Of a stretch of 6,631 nt of DNA, positions 1-5,794 are shown in pieces. The DNA comes from Clostridia bacterium (GTDB taxonomy: Bacteria > Bacillota > Clostridia > Christensenellales > Aristaeellaceae), in contig JAFZLE010000118.1 of assembly GCA_017551645.1 (NCBI GenBank), positions 1-6,631 of the forward strand, in the 5' to 3' direction. The stretch's first letter is position 1; each line of letters starts with the position of its first letter. A model generated the notes under the pieces. The model worked only from the letters and a program-made list of their open reading frames with translations, ran no database searches and was not told the origin of the DNA. The position numbers and the translations under genes are program-made.

Positions 1-1242
1 ATTTGCATAGTCATAAACTACGCGGACGGGCAGGGTGCCGCCTCGACGGGGCAGACTATGACCGCCCTTAAACTGGTAAAGGAGCGCCTGGCGCCCGCGC
101 TGTCGCTTAGTTTTACCGACACGGCGGGAGTGTACGCGGCTTACGGCGTGTACGTGCAGAACCGGTCGGTGCTTTCCGCCGCGCCCTCCGTTACGCCCGA
201 CACGGGGGCGGACCCGGACAACGCTGCGGCATTCATGACCCTGACCCTGGGCTCCCAAACGTATTCCGAGGGCGGCGGCGCGTTCGACATAGGCGCGCCC
301 GCTTTTTCGGGCAGCCTGGGCTGGACGCTCACGGTCACGGACAGCTACGGCGTGACGGGCACCCTTACGGGCACACTCATGGTCACGCCCTGGAGCCCGC
401 CCTGCCTGACGGACATAGAGCCGGAAAGGTACTCGTCCGGGGTGGACACGGGCGGAAACCCCGTGTACCTGCCGGACGACGGTGGCACGGACATAAGGGT
501 GTCGCTGTCGGGCAGCGTGTCCCCGGTGAACGGCCTGAACGCCTGGACGCTGACGATGTCCGCCACGGACGGAAACAGCACCTTTACCCGCACGCTCATG
601 ACGGGCGCGGACGGGCAGAGCATAACCCTGAACGAAGACAGGAGCGTGTTTGACGCGCTTTTGTCCGCGTCACACGACTGGTCGGTGACGCTCACGCTCA
701 CGGACGCTTTCGCTTCGGCGGTGTACGACGGCATAGTCATCCCCCGGGCGGGCGCCATACTCAACATTGAAAAGACGGGCGTGGCGGTGGGCATGCGCAG
801 CACGGGCACGCAGGCGGAGCCACTGTTCCAGGTGGCGTATCCCGCCCAGCTCGCCCGCGTGGAGCGGCTGGACGGCAGGGAATACGACACGGGCTGGGTG
901 GACCTGACTTACCTGGCGGCGACGGGTGCGTTCACTCCCACGGCAAACTGCTTTATGGCCAGGCGTATAGACTGCTTCGTGCACCTGCGGGTGGCGGGCT
1001 CCATCAAAAACAGCCTGGCGTCCAACACCTGGCTCACCGTGTCCGAGCCCCTGCCCGGGCAGTTCCGCCCGGAAAGGAACGTGGAGTGCGTGCTGCCCGC
1101 GTCCACCCCCGACCCCGGCTGGCTCAGGGTGAACGCCGACGGGAGGCTGCAGATATACCGCCGCGGCAGCCAGGCGAACGCGGGCTGGTGGGTGAGCGGC
1201 GGCACCGTGTACAGCGTGGAAAGGCCCTCCCCCGGGGCGTAA
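1..1242 (+). CDS. Phage tail-tip / receptor-binding protein, DUF859-like (5' end missing)
   Basis: The frame is open from the first base, so the gene begins before the window; 413 residues are visible, and the ATG at 58 has no convincing ribosome binding site. Two beta-rich, Ig-like modules are visible, each ending in a related strand: TLTVTD near codons 109-114 and TLTLTD near 230-235. The segment ILNIEKTGVAVGM follows at about 253-265; this 'NI-x-K-x-G-VAVG' signature is typical of DUF859-type siphovirus proteins. From YDTGW (about 295) to the end is a compact domain with a PLPGQFRP stretch and a Trp/Gly-rich C-terminus, like tail-fibre head domains that contact the host surface. Thr, Gly and Ser dominate and no membrane segment is seen. 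Thr is mostly encoded by ACG, unlike the neighbouring hydrolase gene. A phage structural role is well supported; receptor binding is inferred from the family and from the position before the lysis genes. Confidence 0.8.
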   Translation: MCIVINYADGQGAASTGQTMTALKLVKERLAPALSLSFTDTAGVYAAYGVYVQNRSVLSAAPSVTPDTGADPDNAAAFMTLTLGSQTYSEGGGAFDIGAPAFSGSLGWTLTVTDSYGVTGTLTGTLMVTPWSPPCLTDIEPERYSSGVDTGGNPVYLPDDGGTDIRVSLSGSVSPVNGLNAWTLTMSATDGNSTFTRTLMTGADGQSITLNEDRSVFDALLSASHDWSVTLTLTDAFASAVYDGIVIPRAGAILNIEKTGVAVGMRSTGTQAEPLFQVAYPAQLARVERLDGREYDTGWVDLTYLAATGAFTPTANCFMARRIDCFVHLRVAGSIKNSLASNTWLTVSEPLPGQFRPERNVECVLPASTPDPGWLRVNADGRLQIYRRGSQANAGWWVSGGTVYSVERPSPGA

Positions 1243-1272
1243 AAAACCGCCCCCGGCGGGAGCCGGGGACGG
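1241..1272 (-). terminator. Intrinsic terminator of the hydrolase gene
   Basis: A 7-bp GC-only stem (1251-1257 with 1262-1268) closes a four-base loop. Beyond one mismatch it extends by three more pairs (1247-1249 with 1270-1272). Read on the minus strand, the hairpin is followed directly by six T (A1241-A1246 on plus), and it begins 24 bases after the hydrolase stop. On the plus strand no T run follows, so it should act mainly on minus-strand transcription. The T run overlaps the last two bases of the tail gene's TAA stop. Confidence 0.85.
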
Positions 1273-1296
1273 AAGGGCGCTTATAAGACAGGGCGT

Positions 1297-3228
1297 TTAC
1301 ATGAAGAACGCGATGTCACTGATGTGGCGGGTGATGGTGGTCGCCATCAGGGTCATTATGGTGGCGTTAGTGATCGCGCCGATCCAGATGTTGCCGGTCT
1401 TCTTGTAGAAGAAGCGGTTGGAGATGCCGATAAGGATCATGGGCGCGAAGATGTTCCACGCGAAGATGGAAGGATCGCCGCTGGTGTACAGCACGTTGCC
1501 CGTCTTGAACAGGTGATAGTAGTTCACGATCGTCAGGATGAGTATGGGCAGCAGGTTAGCCAGCGTCACGAACAGGGTGGTCACCCACTCGGGCACGTCG
1601 CGGAAGCGGGCGCGGTTGTTGAGCATGGCGTTGGGGATAAGGAACAGAAGCCAGAAGGGGAGGTACTTGGTGAGCACCTCGGGCAGCCAGATGAGCCTGG
1701 GCACACCCACCGCGTACACGGAGATGCCGAAGTTCACGTCAAACACGTGGAAGGCGACTATCTGGGGAATGTACACCAGGAATACCAGCAGGGCGCAGAA
1801 GCCCACCGTCTTCATGAACTCGCCGAAACCGCCTATCCTGCCGGTGGCGAAGGCGCTTTGCACCGCGATGCCGTCCTTGCAGTAGCACAGCTTCTTTACG
1901 AACCAGTTCACGAATATCAGCGCGAAGGCCACCAGGCCGCTGGCCATGGTGTACCAGGCAAGGCCGCTCACCACGGGCGTGATGATGTTCTCGCTTATGA
2001 GCGCGTCGCCCCTGTTGAAGCAGGGGAAGTACATCACGTACGCCAGTATGCACAGGGGCACGAAGGTGACGACCAGGGGAATGATCTCCTTAAAGCTCTT
2101 GAGCCTGGGCAGCTGCTCGCCCTCGGGCGCCTTGTGCAGCAGGGAGGCGAAGGCCTTGGTCTTCAGCAGCGCCGCGCCGAACGCGAATATGGACGCGAAG
2201 AAGCCCAGCAGGCCCAGCGTCTGGAAGAAGGCGCCCCAGCCCCACACCATGCTGGAGGAGGCGATGTACTCGGCGCCGGCGGGCACGCCGAAAGCGGCGT
2301 AGAAGAAGTCCACGGTTATGGAGCCCACCTCGTTGGAGATGACGGCGCTGGGATGGGTCACCTTGGGCAGGTAGAGTATCACGGCGGTGTCGGTGCTCAA
2401 CTTTTCGCCGCCCGCGGGAGTCTCTATCTTGCCCTCGGCGTTGTAGTACTCGCCCAGGGGGGCGGGGGCGCCGGGCTCGAGCTGTCCGGGCGCGAAGCCG
2501 TTGAAGATGATGGTCTTAAGGTCAAAGCCGAAGCTGCCCATTTCCTCGTACTCGCCCATGGGCACGCCCAGCAGCAGGCCGCTCTTGTCCGGCAGCTGCA
2601 TGGACAGCAGGAAGGCGGACAGGGCGCCGGCGGAGCAGCAGTAGGCGGAGATGTGCTTCTTGGAGCCTTCGGTGTTCATCATCTGTATGGCGTAGCCGAT
2701 GGCCAGGTCGCCCGCGCTGTGGCCCACGGCGCCCACCTGTGTCTCGTCCACGCAGCCCAGGCTCATGGCGTACTCTATGGTGGCGGCCACGCACTCGGTG
2801 TTGCCCTTGCCACAGCCGGTCTCGTCCTGCAGGGACACGTCGCTGCGGCCGTGGCCCGCCAGGTCAACGGCTACCACGACGAAGCCGCGGCGGCTCAGCT
2901 CCACAAAGTTCATCAGCTGCATTTCCTTGGAGTTGTTCCAGCCGTGGGCGCACACCACGCAGGGCGCGGGGGTCTCAGGGGTGGCGTTCTTGGGTGTATA
3001 TACCGACAGGCTGATCTGGCCGTCGCTGCCCTTGGACAGGGTGTCGCCCAGGTCCTTGCCGTACTTGGCGTTGTTTTCGTTGATCATTTTGACCAGGTCG
3101 TTCATGGAGCAGGTGATCACTTCCTGCTTCACGCTCAGGCCGCTGGTCTGCACCATGTAGCTGCCCAGCATGCTCACCAGCTCTATGGCGATGACCACGA
3201 TAACGGCTATCCACGCTTTTTTCTTCAT
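1297..3228 (-). CDS. Membrane-anchored alpha/beta hydrolase with polytopic C-terminal domain
   Basis: This 643-residue protein starts at the ATG at 3228, which has AGAGGT six bases upstream; an in-frame GTG at 3249 is less likely because it would bury that site. One hydrophobic helix (about 6-24) is followed by an alpha/beta-hydrolase domain (about 70-315). That domain has a VVCAHGW oxyanion-type strand (91-97), VDLAGHGRSD (121-130), the nucleophile elbow G169-H-S171-A-G173 and a probable catalytic His292 in THPSAVIS. The acid residue is not certain. About eight hydrophobic segments fill residues 328-632. With the N-terminus inside, the catalytic domain would lie outside the membrane. Substrate is unknown: an ester, lipid or peptide is possible. 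Codon choice (mostly ACC for Thr, ATC for Ile, AAG for Lys) differs from the flanking tail gene. The gene runs against the phage genes and has its own promoter and terminator, suggesting accessory cargo. The fold call is firm; the physiological role is unknown. Confidence 0.85.
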   Translation of the reverse strand: MKKKAWIAVIVVIAIELVSMLGSYMVQTSGLSVKQEVITCSMNDLVKMINENNAKYGKDLGDTLSKGSDGQISLSVYTPKNATPETPAPCVVCAHGWNNSKEMQLMNFVELSRRGFVVVAVDLAGHGRSDVSLQDETGCGKGNTECVAATIEYAMSLGCVDETQVGAVGHSAGDLAIGYAIQMMNTEGSKKHISAYCCSAGALSAFLLSMQLPDKSGLLLGVPMGEYEEMGSFGFDLKTIIFNGFAPGQLEPGAPAPLGEYYNAEGKIETPAGGEKLSTDTAVILYLPKVTHPSAVISNEVGSITVDFFYAAFGVPAGAEYIASSSMVWGWGAFFQTLGLLGFFASIFAFGAALLKTKAFASLLHKAPEGEQLPRLKSFKEIIPLVVTFVPLCILAYVMYFPCFNRGDALISENIITPVVSGLAWYTMASGLVAFALIFVNWFVKKLCYCKDGIAVQSAFATGRIGGFGEFMKTVGFCALLVFLVYIPQIVAFHVFDVNFGISVYAVGVPRLIWLPEVLTKYLPFWLLFLIPNAMLNNRARFRDVPEWVTTLFVTLANLLPILILTIVNYYHLFKTGNVLYTSGDPSIFAWNIFAPMILIGISNRFFYKKTGNIWIGAITNATIMTLMATTITRHISDIAFFM

Positions 3229-3234
3229 GGGGAT

Positions 3235-3240
3235 ACCTCT
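3235..3240 (-). promoter_or_regulatory. Ribosome binding site fixing the hydrolase start
   Basis: Minus-strand AGAGGT (extended upstream by GGAA) lies six bases before the ATG at 3228. It selects this ATG over the in-frame GTG at 3249. Confidence 0.7.
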
Positions 3241-3347
3241 TTCCTTCACAGATTTCAGTTAGGATCCGAACGCTTGGGACCGACCGGTGCCGCAGCCGGA
3301 AAATACGGCGGGCGCACCCCCTTTTATCGATTTTTTTACAAAACAAT

Positions 3348-3376
3348 AGTGTACTCCGCCCGGGAGAGCCTGTCAA
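3348..3376 (-). promoter_or_regulatory. Sigma-A-type promoter for the hydrolase gene
   Basis: On the minus strand a perfect TTGACA (-35, 3371-3376) is followed after exactly 17 bases by TACACT (-10, 3348-3353, four of six consensus bases). Transcription would start near 3341, giving a leader of about 110 bases. No known riboswitch was recognised in that leader. The promoter makes the hydrolase independent of the phage late transcript. Confidence 0.75.
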
Positions 3377-3448
3377 TAAGCGCGGGCCCAAAACGCGCGC
3401 CCGGGCGGGAAAAAGCAAAAGATGGATACCATGTTGCGCGATTTTTGG

Positions 3449-3465
3449 GCCGCCGTTTGGGCGGC
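3449..3465 (+). other. GC-rich hairpin just upstream of the endolysin ribosome binding site
   Basis: GCCGCC (3449-3454) pairs perfectly with GGCGGC (3460-3465) around a five-base loop. The next base begins the endolysin Shine-Dalgarno at 3466. No T run follows on either strand, so this is not an intrinsic terminator. It could protect the mRNA end or affect ribosome access; this is inferred from structure only. Confidence 0.4.
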
Positions 3466-3473
3466 AAAGGAGG
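3466..3473 (+). promoter_or_regulatory. Strong ribosome binding site fixing the endolysin start
   Basis: AAAGGAGG lies five bases before the ATG at 3479. It rules against the longer reading from the ATG at 3422, whose 19 extra residues precede the conserved peptidoglycan-binding domain. Confidence 0.85.
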
Positions 3474-3478
3474 CGGAA

Positions 3479-4210
3479 ATGGAGACTGTATTTAAGGGCA
3501 GCAGGGGCGAAACGGTAAAACTGCTGCAAAACGCGCTTAACGGCGCGGGCTTTGACTGCGGCAGGGCGGACGGCGTGTTCGGCCCCCTCACCTGCCGGGC
3601 GCTTATGGAGTACCAGGGATCCCGGGGGCTGGAGGCGGACGGAATAGCGGGCCCGCTCACCTGGGCGAAACTGGGGGAAGAGGATAAAAACGTGTCAGAT
3701 GCGCTGAGCCGCGCCCCCAAACGTCCCCCGGATTTCAAGCAGTACGACCCCCGCTGGGCGGAAAAGATGTACTCGAGCTGCGGGGACAAAAACCAGACCA
3801 TGAAGTCTTCCGGCTGCGGGCCCACCGCCATGGCGGACGTGGCCGCCGCGCTCGTCGACCCCTCGGTCACACCGCCGATAATGGCGGACAAAGCGCTTGC
3901 CTGGGGCGACCGGAGCCGGTCAAACGGCACCGCCTGGTCGTTTTTCAGGCATGTCTCGCAGGAATATCTCTTTGGCAGGTACCTTAAAACGGGCAGCAAA
4001 AACGAGCTGTTCAAATGCCTTGACGCGGGCGGGCTCGCCGTGGCGAGCATGGGAAAGGGCTACTGGACGAAGGGCGGCCACTACATCTGCGTGTGGAAAC
4101 ATGACAAGGAGTACGTTTACGCCAACGACCCCGCCTCGTCCAAACGCGAAAAACAGAAAACAGACGACTTTATGAAGGAACGCAAGGCGTTCTTCTGCTT
4201 CTGGAGGTAG
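3479..4210 (+). CDS. Phage endolysin: PG_binding_1 domain plus C39-like cysteine peptidase
   Basis: This 243-residue wall-degrading enzyme begins directly after a near-perfect ribosome binding site. Residues about 5-66 form a peptidoglycan-binding type 1 domain: GSRGETVKLLQNAL, then DGVFGPLT, then a second GLEADGIAGPLTW half. A linker leads to a papain-like, C39_2-type peptidase. It opens with FKQYDPRW (87-93 region) and has the putative catalytic Cys113 in SSGCGPTAMAD, His201 in GGHYICVW and an acidic partner, Asp217, in ANDPAS. No signal peptide is present, so release through the holin is expected. It would cut peptide links in host peptidoglycan during lysis. The holin gene starts four bases after its stop. 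No convincing plus-strand promoter was found in 3250-3478, so how it is transcribed past the antisense hydrolase unit is unclear. A host wall hydrolase is possible but less likely beside a holin. Confidence 0.85.
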   Translation: METVFKGSRGETVKLLQNALNGAGFDCGRADGVFGPLTCRALMEYQGSRGLEADGIAGPLTWAKLGEEDKNVSDALSRAPKRPPDFKQYDPRWAEKMYSSCGDKNQTMKSSGCGPTAMADVAAALVDPSVTPPIMADKALAWGDRSRSNGTAWSFFRHVSQEYLFGRYLKTGSKNELFKCLDAGGLAVASMGKGYWTKGGHYICVWKHDKEYVYANDPASSKREKQKTDDFMKERKAFFCFWR

Positions 4211-4213
4211 AAA

Positions 4214-4654
4214 ATGAGGGACTTTTCAATTGATATCGTGTGGGCGAAGGTGCAGATAGCCGTGACCGCCGCGGGCGGGTGGCTGGGCGCCTGCCTGGGG
4301 GGCGCGGACGGGCTGCTGACGGCGCTTGTCATACTTATCGCGCTGGATTACGTCACGGGCGTCATGCGCGCGGCGGCGGAAAGGAAGCTGTCCAGCGCGG
4401 CGGGCTTCAAGGGCATCTGCCGCAAGGTGACGATACTGTTTCTGGTGGGCGTGGCGCACGCGCTGGACACGCGCGTGATGGGCGCGGGAAGCGCGCTCAG
4501 GAGCGCGGTGATCTGCTTTTACCTTTCAAACGAGGGGCTGAGCCTGCTGGAAAACGCCGCGCGCCTGGGGCTGCCCGTGCCGGACAGGCTCAAAAACGCC
4601 CTGAGCCAGCTGCACGGGCGGGAAAATAATAATGACAAGGGCGACGGTAAATGA
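4214..4654 (+). CDS. Phage holin, TcdE / phage_holin_4 type
   Basis: This 146-residue membrane protein would form the lesions that let the endolysin out. It has an N-terminal hydrophobic region (about 12-50) ending in LDYVTGV (44-50), two further hydrophobic stretches (about 70-84 and 93-104), and the characteristic FYLSNEGLSLLENAA followed by LGLPVPDRLKNALSQLHG. These are hallmarks of the toxin-secretion/phage-lysis holin family, whose usual size is about 130-150 residues. The tail is charged and Asn-rich (GRENNNDKGDGK). Its ribosome binding site, GGAGG at 4203-4207, overlaps the end of the endolysin gene, pointing to translational coupling. The order endolysin then holin is the reverse of the more common arrangement. 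The last codons double as a terminator stem, and a 17-bp segment encoding LSQLHG recurs downstream. Confidence 0.88.
   Translation: MRDFSIDIVWAKVQIAVTAAGGWLGACLGGADGLLTALVILIALDYVTGVMRAAAERKLSSAAGFKGICRKVTILFLVGVAHALDTRVMGAGSALRSAVICFYLSNEGLSLLENAARLGLPVPDRLKNALSQLHGRENNNDKGDGK
4601..4617 (+). repeat. 17-bp direct repeat, left copy, inside the holin 3' end
   Basis: CTGAGCCAGCTGCACGG encodes LSQLHG of the holin and recurs exactly at 5678-5694. The two copies bracket the A/T-richer minus-strand operon. It may be an attachment or insertion target. Confidence 0.9.
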
Positions 4655-4678
4655 CCGCCGCCCTGCTCTCTTTTTTTT
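4638..4678 (+). terminator. Strong intrinsic terminator of the lysis operon
   Basis: An 11-position stem (4638-4648 with 4654-4664, one A/C mismatch) closes a five-base loop. It is followed by GCTCTC and eight T (4671-4678). The left arm and loop are the holin's last codons and stop. On the minus strand the same hairpin is followed by a weaker T-rich stretch, so it may also end the opposing lipoprotein transcript. Confidence 0.88.
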
Positions 4679-4707
4679 GTATATAGCTATAGTATTACAC
4701 GAAGCCT

Positions 4708-4721
4708 GCTCAGAACTGAGC
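4708..4721. repeat. Perfect 14-bp inverted repeat at the lipoprotein stop codon
   Basis: GCTCAGAACTGAGC is a perfect palindrome containing the minus-strand TGA stop at 4710-4712. No T run follows on either strand, so it is not by itself an intrinsic terminator. Its role is unknown and it may be chance. Confidence 0.45.
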
Positions 4722-5252
4722 GTTGGGGTCGTATTTAAGCGATTCTTCAAACTGGGGAAGGAAGGACAGGTAAGTGGTATCGCCGGTATTTACGGTTTCC
4801 GTGTATGTGACCATGTACCAGCACTGAGTTCCCTTGATGATATACACGTAATTGTACCGATAAGTCGGAGGAAGCTTGGTATCCTCCTGCGTGACGGTCT
4901 CTGTGTACGTGCATTTCGTGAATGCCTGGCCGTTCAGGGTGATCGTTTCCTTAACGGCGTCCTGATCATTCAGGTATCTGGAAACGAGGTATTCTTCACA
5001 TGCATATGCGTTCAGATCCCTTATCGGCGATGATGCAAACCTGTACTTTACCCACTCGCTCGGCGCGAGATTTGAAATCGATTCGGATTTGAAGCCCGTT
5101 CCGGTCACTTTGAAGCTGAGCTGGTGGAACGTCACGTCCGTGGTCGGATGCGGCGTAGCGGTGGCTTTCGGCTCGGTCGGCGCCTTATCTCCGCACGAAG
5201 ACAGAGCGACGCACATTATCACGGCCAATAAAACAAGCAATACGCGTTTCAT
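4710..5252 (-). CDS. Small lipoprotein of unknown function
   Basis: This 180-residue protein has a clear type II signal: MKR, a hydrophobic core, then L17-S-S-C20, so Cys20 should be lipidated and the protein held on the outer face of the membrane. A Thr/Pro-rich linker (about 21-40) leads to a compact domain rich in Tyr, Thr and beta strands (YTETVTQ, YNYVYIIKG, WYMVTYTETV) that ends in EESLKYD. The pattern of a short strand-rich domain ending in 'SLK' recalls PsbP/Mog1-like lipoproteins of Firmicutes; that resemblance is an impression, not a demonstrated match. Cys85, Cys114 and Cys144 could form a disulfide. GAGGTG lies five bases before the ATG. It is probably co-transcribed with the upstream 78-residue gene, 57 bases away; a TATAAT at 5268-5273 lies too close to the ribosome binding site and lacks a good -35. 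The A/T-richer composition contrasts with the neighbouring genes. Confidence 0.8.
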   Translation of the reverse strand: MKRVLLVLLAVIMCVALSSCGDKAPTEPKATATPHPTTDVTFHQLSFKVTGTGFKSESISNLAPSEWVKYRFASSPIRDLNAYACEEYLVSRYLNDQDAVKETITLNGQAFTKCTYTETVTQEDTKLPPTYRYNYVYIIKGTQCWYMVTYTETVNTGDTTYLSFLPQFEESLKYDPNAQF

Positions 5253-5309
5253 TCTTGCACCTCAATTATTATATAAAATACTAAATACACAGACGGGGCA
5301 AACTTATGC

Positions 5310-5546
5310 CTATTGTTTATTCTGCCGTTTTTCGGCGGCCTTCCGTATCGCGCCGGCGGCTTTGTCCGCCGCTTTGTCCGCGGCCTTATACAAGACCTTC
5401 TCCAGCATGCGTATCAGTATGAAGCCGACCACGCTCACGCCCACAGCCGCCAGAATGGCGAGCACGGTGTTTTCGGAAGAAGCGTACACCAACAGGCCTA
5501 CCAGAACGCCGATCACTACGGAACTGTAAGAGTAAGTTTTTCTCAT
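5310..5546 (-). CDS. Small two-TM membrane protein with KAAD-repeat tail
   Basis: This 78-residue protein was not recognised as any named family. It starts at the ATG at 5546, with GGAGG nine bases upstream; a longer in-frame reading to 5621 would run through the promoter and is rejected. Residues about 9-24 and 29-48 are hydrophobic and separated by ASSENT, suggesting a helical hairpin in the membrane. The C-terminal 25-30 residues are Ala/Lys-rich with KAAD, KAAD, KAAG and KAAE units, predicted to form a strongly basic helix that could lie on the membrane surface or bind nucleic acid or another protein. It is the first gene of a two-gene unit with the lipoprotein and has its own promoter. 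A holin-like or stress-related membrane role is conceivable, but nothing in the sequence proves either. Confidence 0.72.
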   Translation of the reverse strand: MRKTYSYSSVVIGVLVGLLVYASSENTVLAILAAVGVSVVGFILIRMLEKVLYKAADKAADKAAGAIRKAAEKRQNKQ

Positions 5547-5555
5547 GGTCTTATT

Positions 5556-5560
5556 CCTCC
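5556..5560 (-). promoter_or_regulatory. Ribosome binding site fixing the 78-residue gene start
   Basis: Minus-strand GGAGG lies nine bases before the ATG at 5546. It supports this start over the longer in-frame alternative. Confidence 0.7.
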
Positions 5561-5592
5561 GGGCAAGTATTCGGCATGTCGCCATTGTTCGG

Positions 5593-5621
5593 ATGTTAAC
5601 ACCAAATCGGCTGATTGTCAA
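5593..5621 (-). promoter_or_regulatory. Sigma-A-type promoter of the minus-strand two-gene unit
   Basis: On the minus strand a perfect TTGACA (5616-5621) is separated by 17 bases from TAACAT (5593-5598, four of six consensus). The start of transcription would be near 5586, about 40 bases before the ATG. It is divergent from the plus-strand promoter at 5716. Confidence 0.75.
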
Positions 5622-5677
5622 CAGAAAAGTATGTTAGTGTTCAGAAAACATCGGATTTTGACCGGAGTGACGAGAGG

Positions 5678-5694
5678 CTGAGCCAGCTGCACGG
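5678..5694 (+). repeat. 17-bp direct repeat, right copy, with a holin-like C-terminal remnant
   Basis: This is an exact copy of 4601-4617. Read in the same frame it gives LSQLHGRDGGGQA and a TGA stop at 5717-5719, parallel to the intact holin's LSQLHGREN tail. No holin-like sequence is visible upstream of it. It looks like a displaced or remnant holin 3' end, with its stop inside the next promoter's -35 box. Confidence 0.75.
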
Positions 5695-5715
5695 AAGGGA
5701 CGGGGGCGGGCAGGC

Positions 5716-5744
5716 TTGACGTTTATCCCCAAAGATGGTATATT
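5716..5744 (+). promoter_or_regulatory. Extended -10 promoter of the LRR lipoprotein gene
   Basis: TTGACG (5716-5721) is followed after 17 bases by TATATT (5739-5744), preceded by TGG, an extended -10 arrangement. The element is nearly duplicated at 6443-6471. The leader to the ATG at 5795 is about 45 bases and can form a small bulged hairpin (5758-5764 with 5775-5780). Confidence 0.8.
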
Positions 5745-5780
5745 CACGGGGGACGGAGGGTCAGCCGGTATCACCTGCCC

Positions 5781-5788
5781 AAAGGAGG
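5781..5788 (+). promoter_or_regulatory. Ribosome binding site fixing the LRR lipoprotein start
   Basis: AAAGGAGG lies six bases before the ATG at 5795. It selects MKKALLCC, which begins the lipoprotein signal, over the upstream in-frame start at 5735, which lies inside the promoter. Confidence 0.85.
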
Positions 5789-5794
5789 CGCAAT

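Noticed and set aside
345..890. A 181-codon minus-strand frame opposite the tail gene
   Set aside because: It is a shadow of the DUF859-like gene, with no ribosome binding site and no recognisable motif.
3422..3478. Longer endolysin start (19 extra residues)
   Set aside because: The perfect AAAGGAGG five bases before 3479 and the immediate start of the PG-binding domain favour the shorter protein.
1324..3495. A 723-codon plus-strand open frame lying opposite the hydrolase gene
   Set aside because: Its protein is His/Gly/Gln/Ala-rich without domain features, while the opposite strand encodes a coherent hydrolase with promoter, ribosome binding site and terminator. Long antisense frames are expected in GC-rich DNA.
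3373..4050. A 225-codon minus-strand frame opposite the endolysin
   Set aside because: It is antisense to clear catalytic and binding motifs of the endolysin, and its own composition is Ser/Pro-rich without structure.
4632..5033. A 133-codon plus-strand frame starting at the holin end
   Set aside because: It starts inside the terminator, crosses it and then runs antisense to the lipoprotein; no ribosome binding site was seen.
5268..5273. TATAAT as a separate promoter for the lipoprotein gene
   Set aside because: It lies only about 15 bases before the start codon, would place the transcript start in the ribosome binding site, and has no fitting -35 box.
5313..5400. KAAD-coding repeats considered as a CRISPR or tandem DNA repeat array
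   Set aside because: The repeated units are short (about 12 bases), few and in frame with a protein repeat; there are no spacers.
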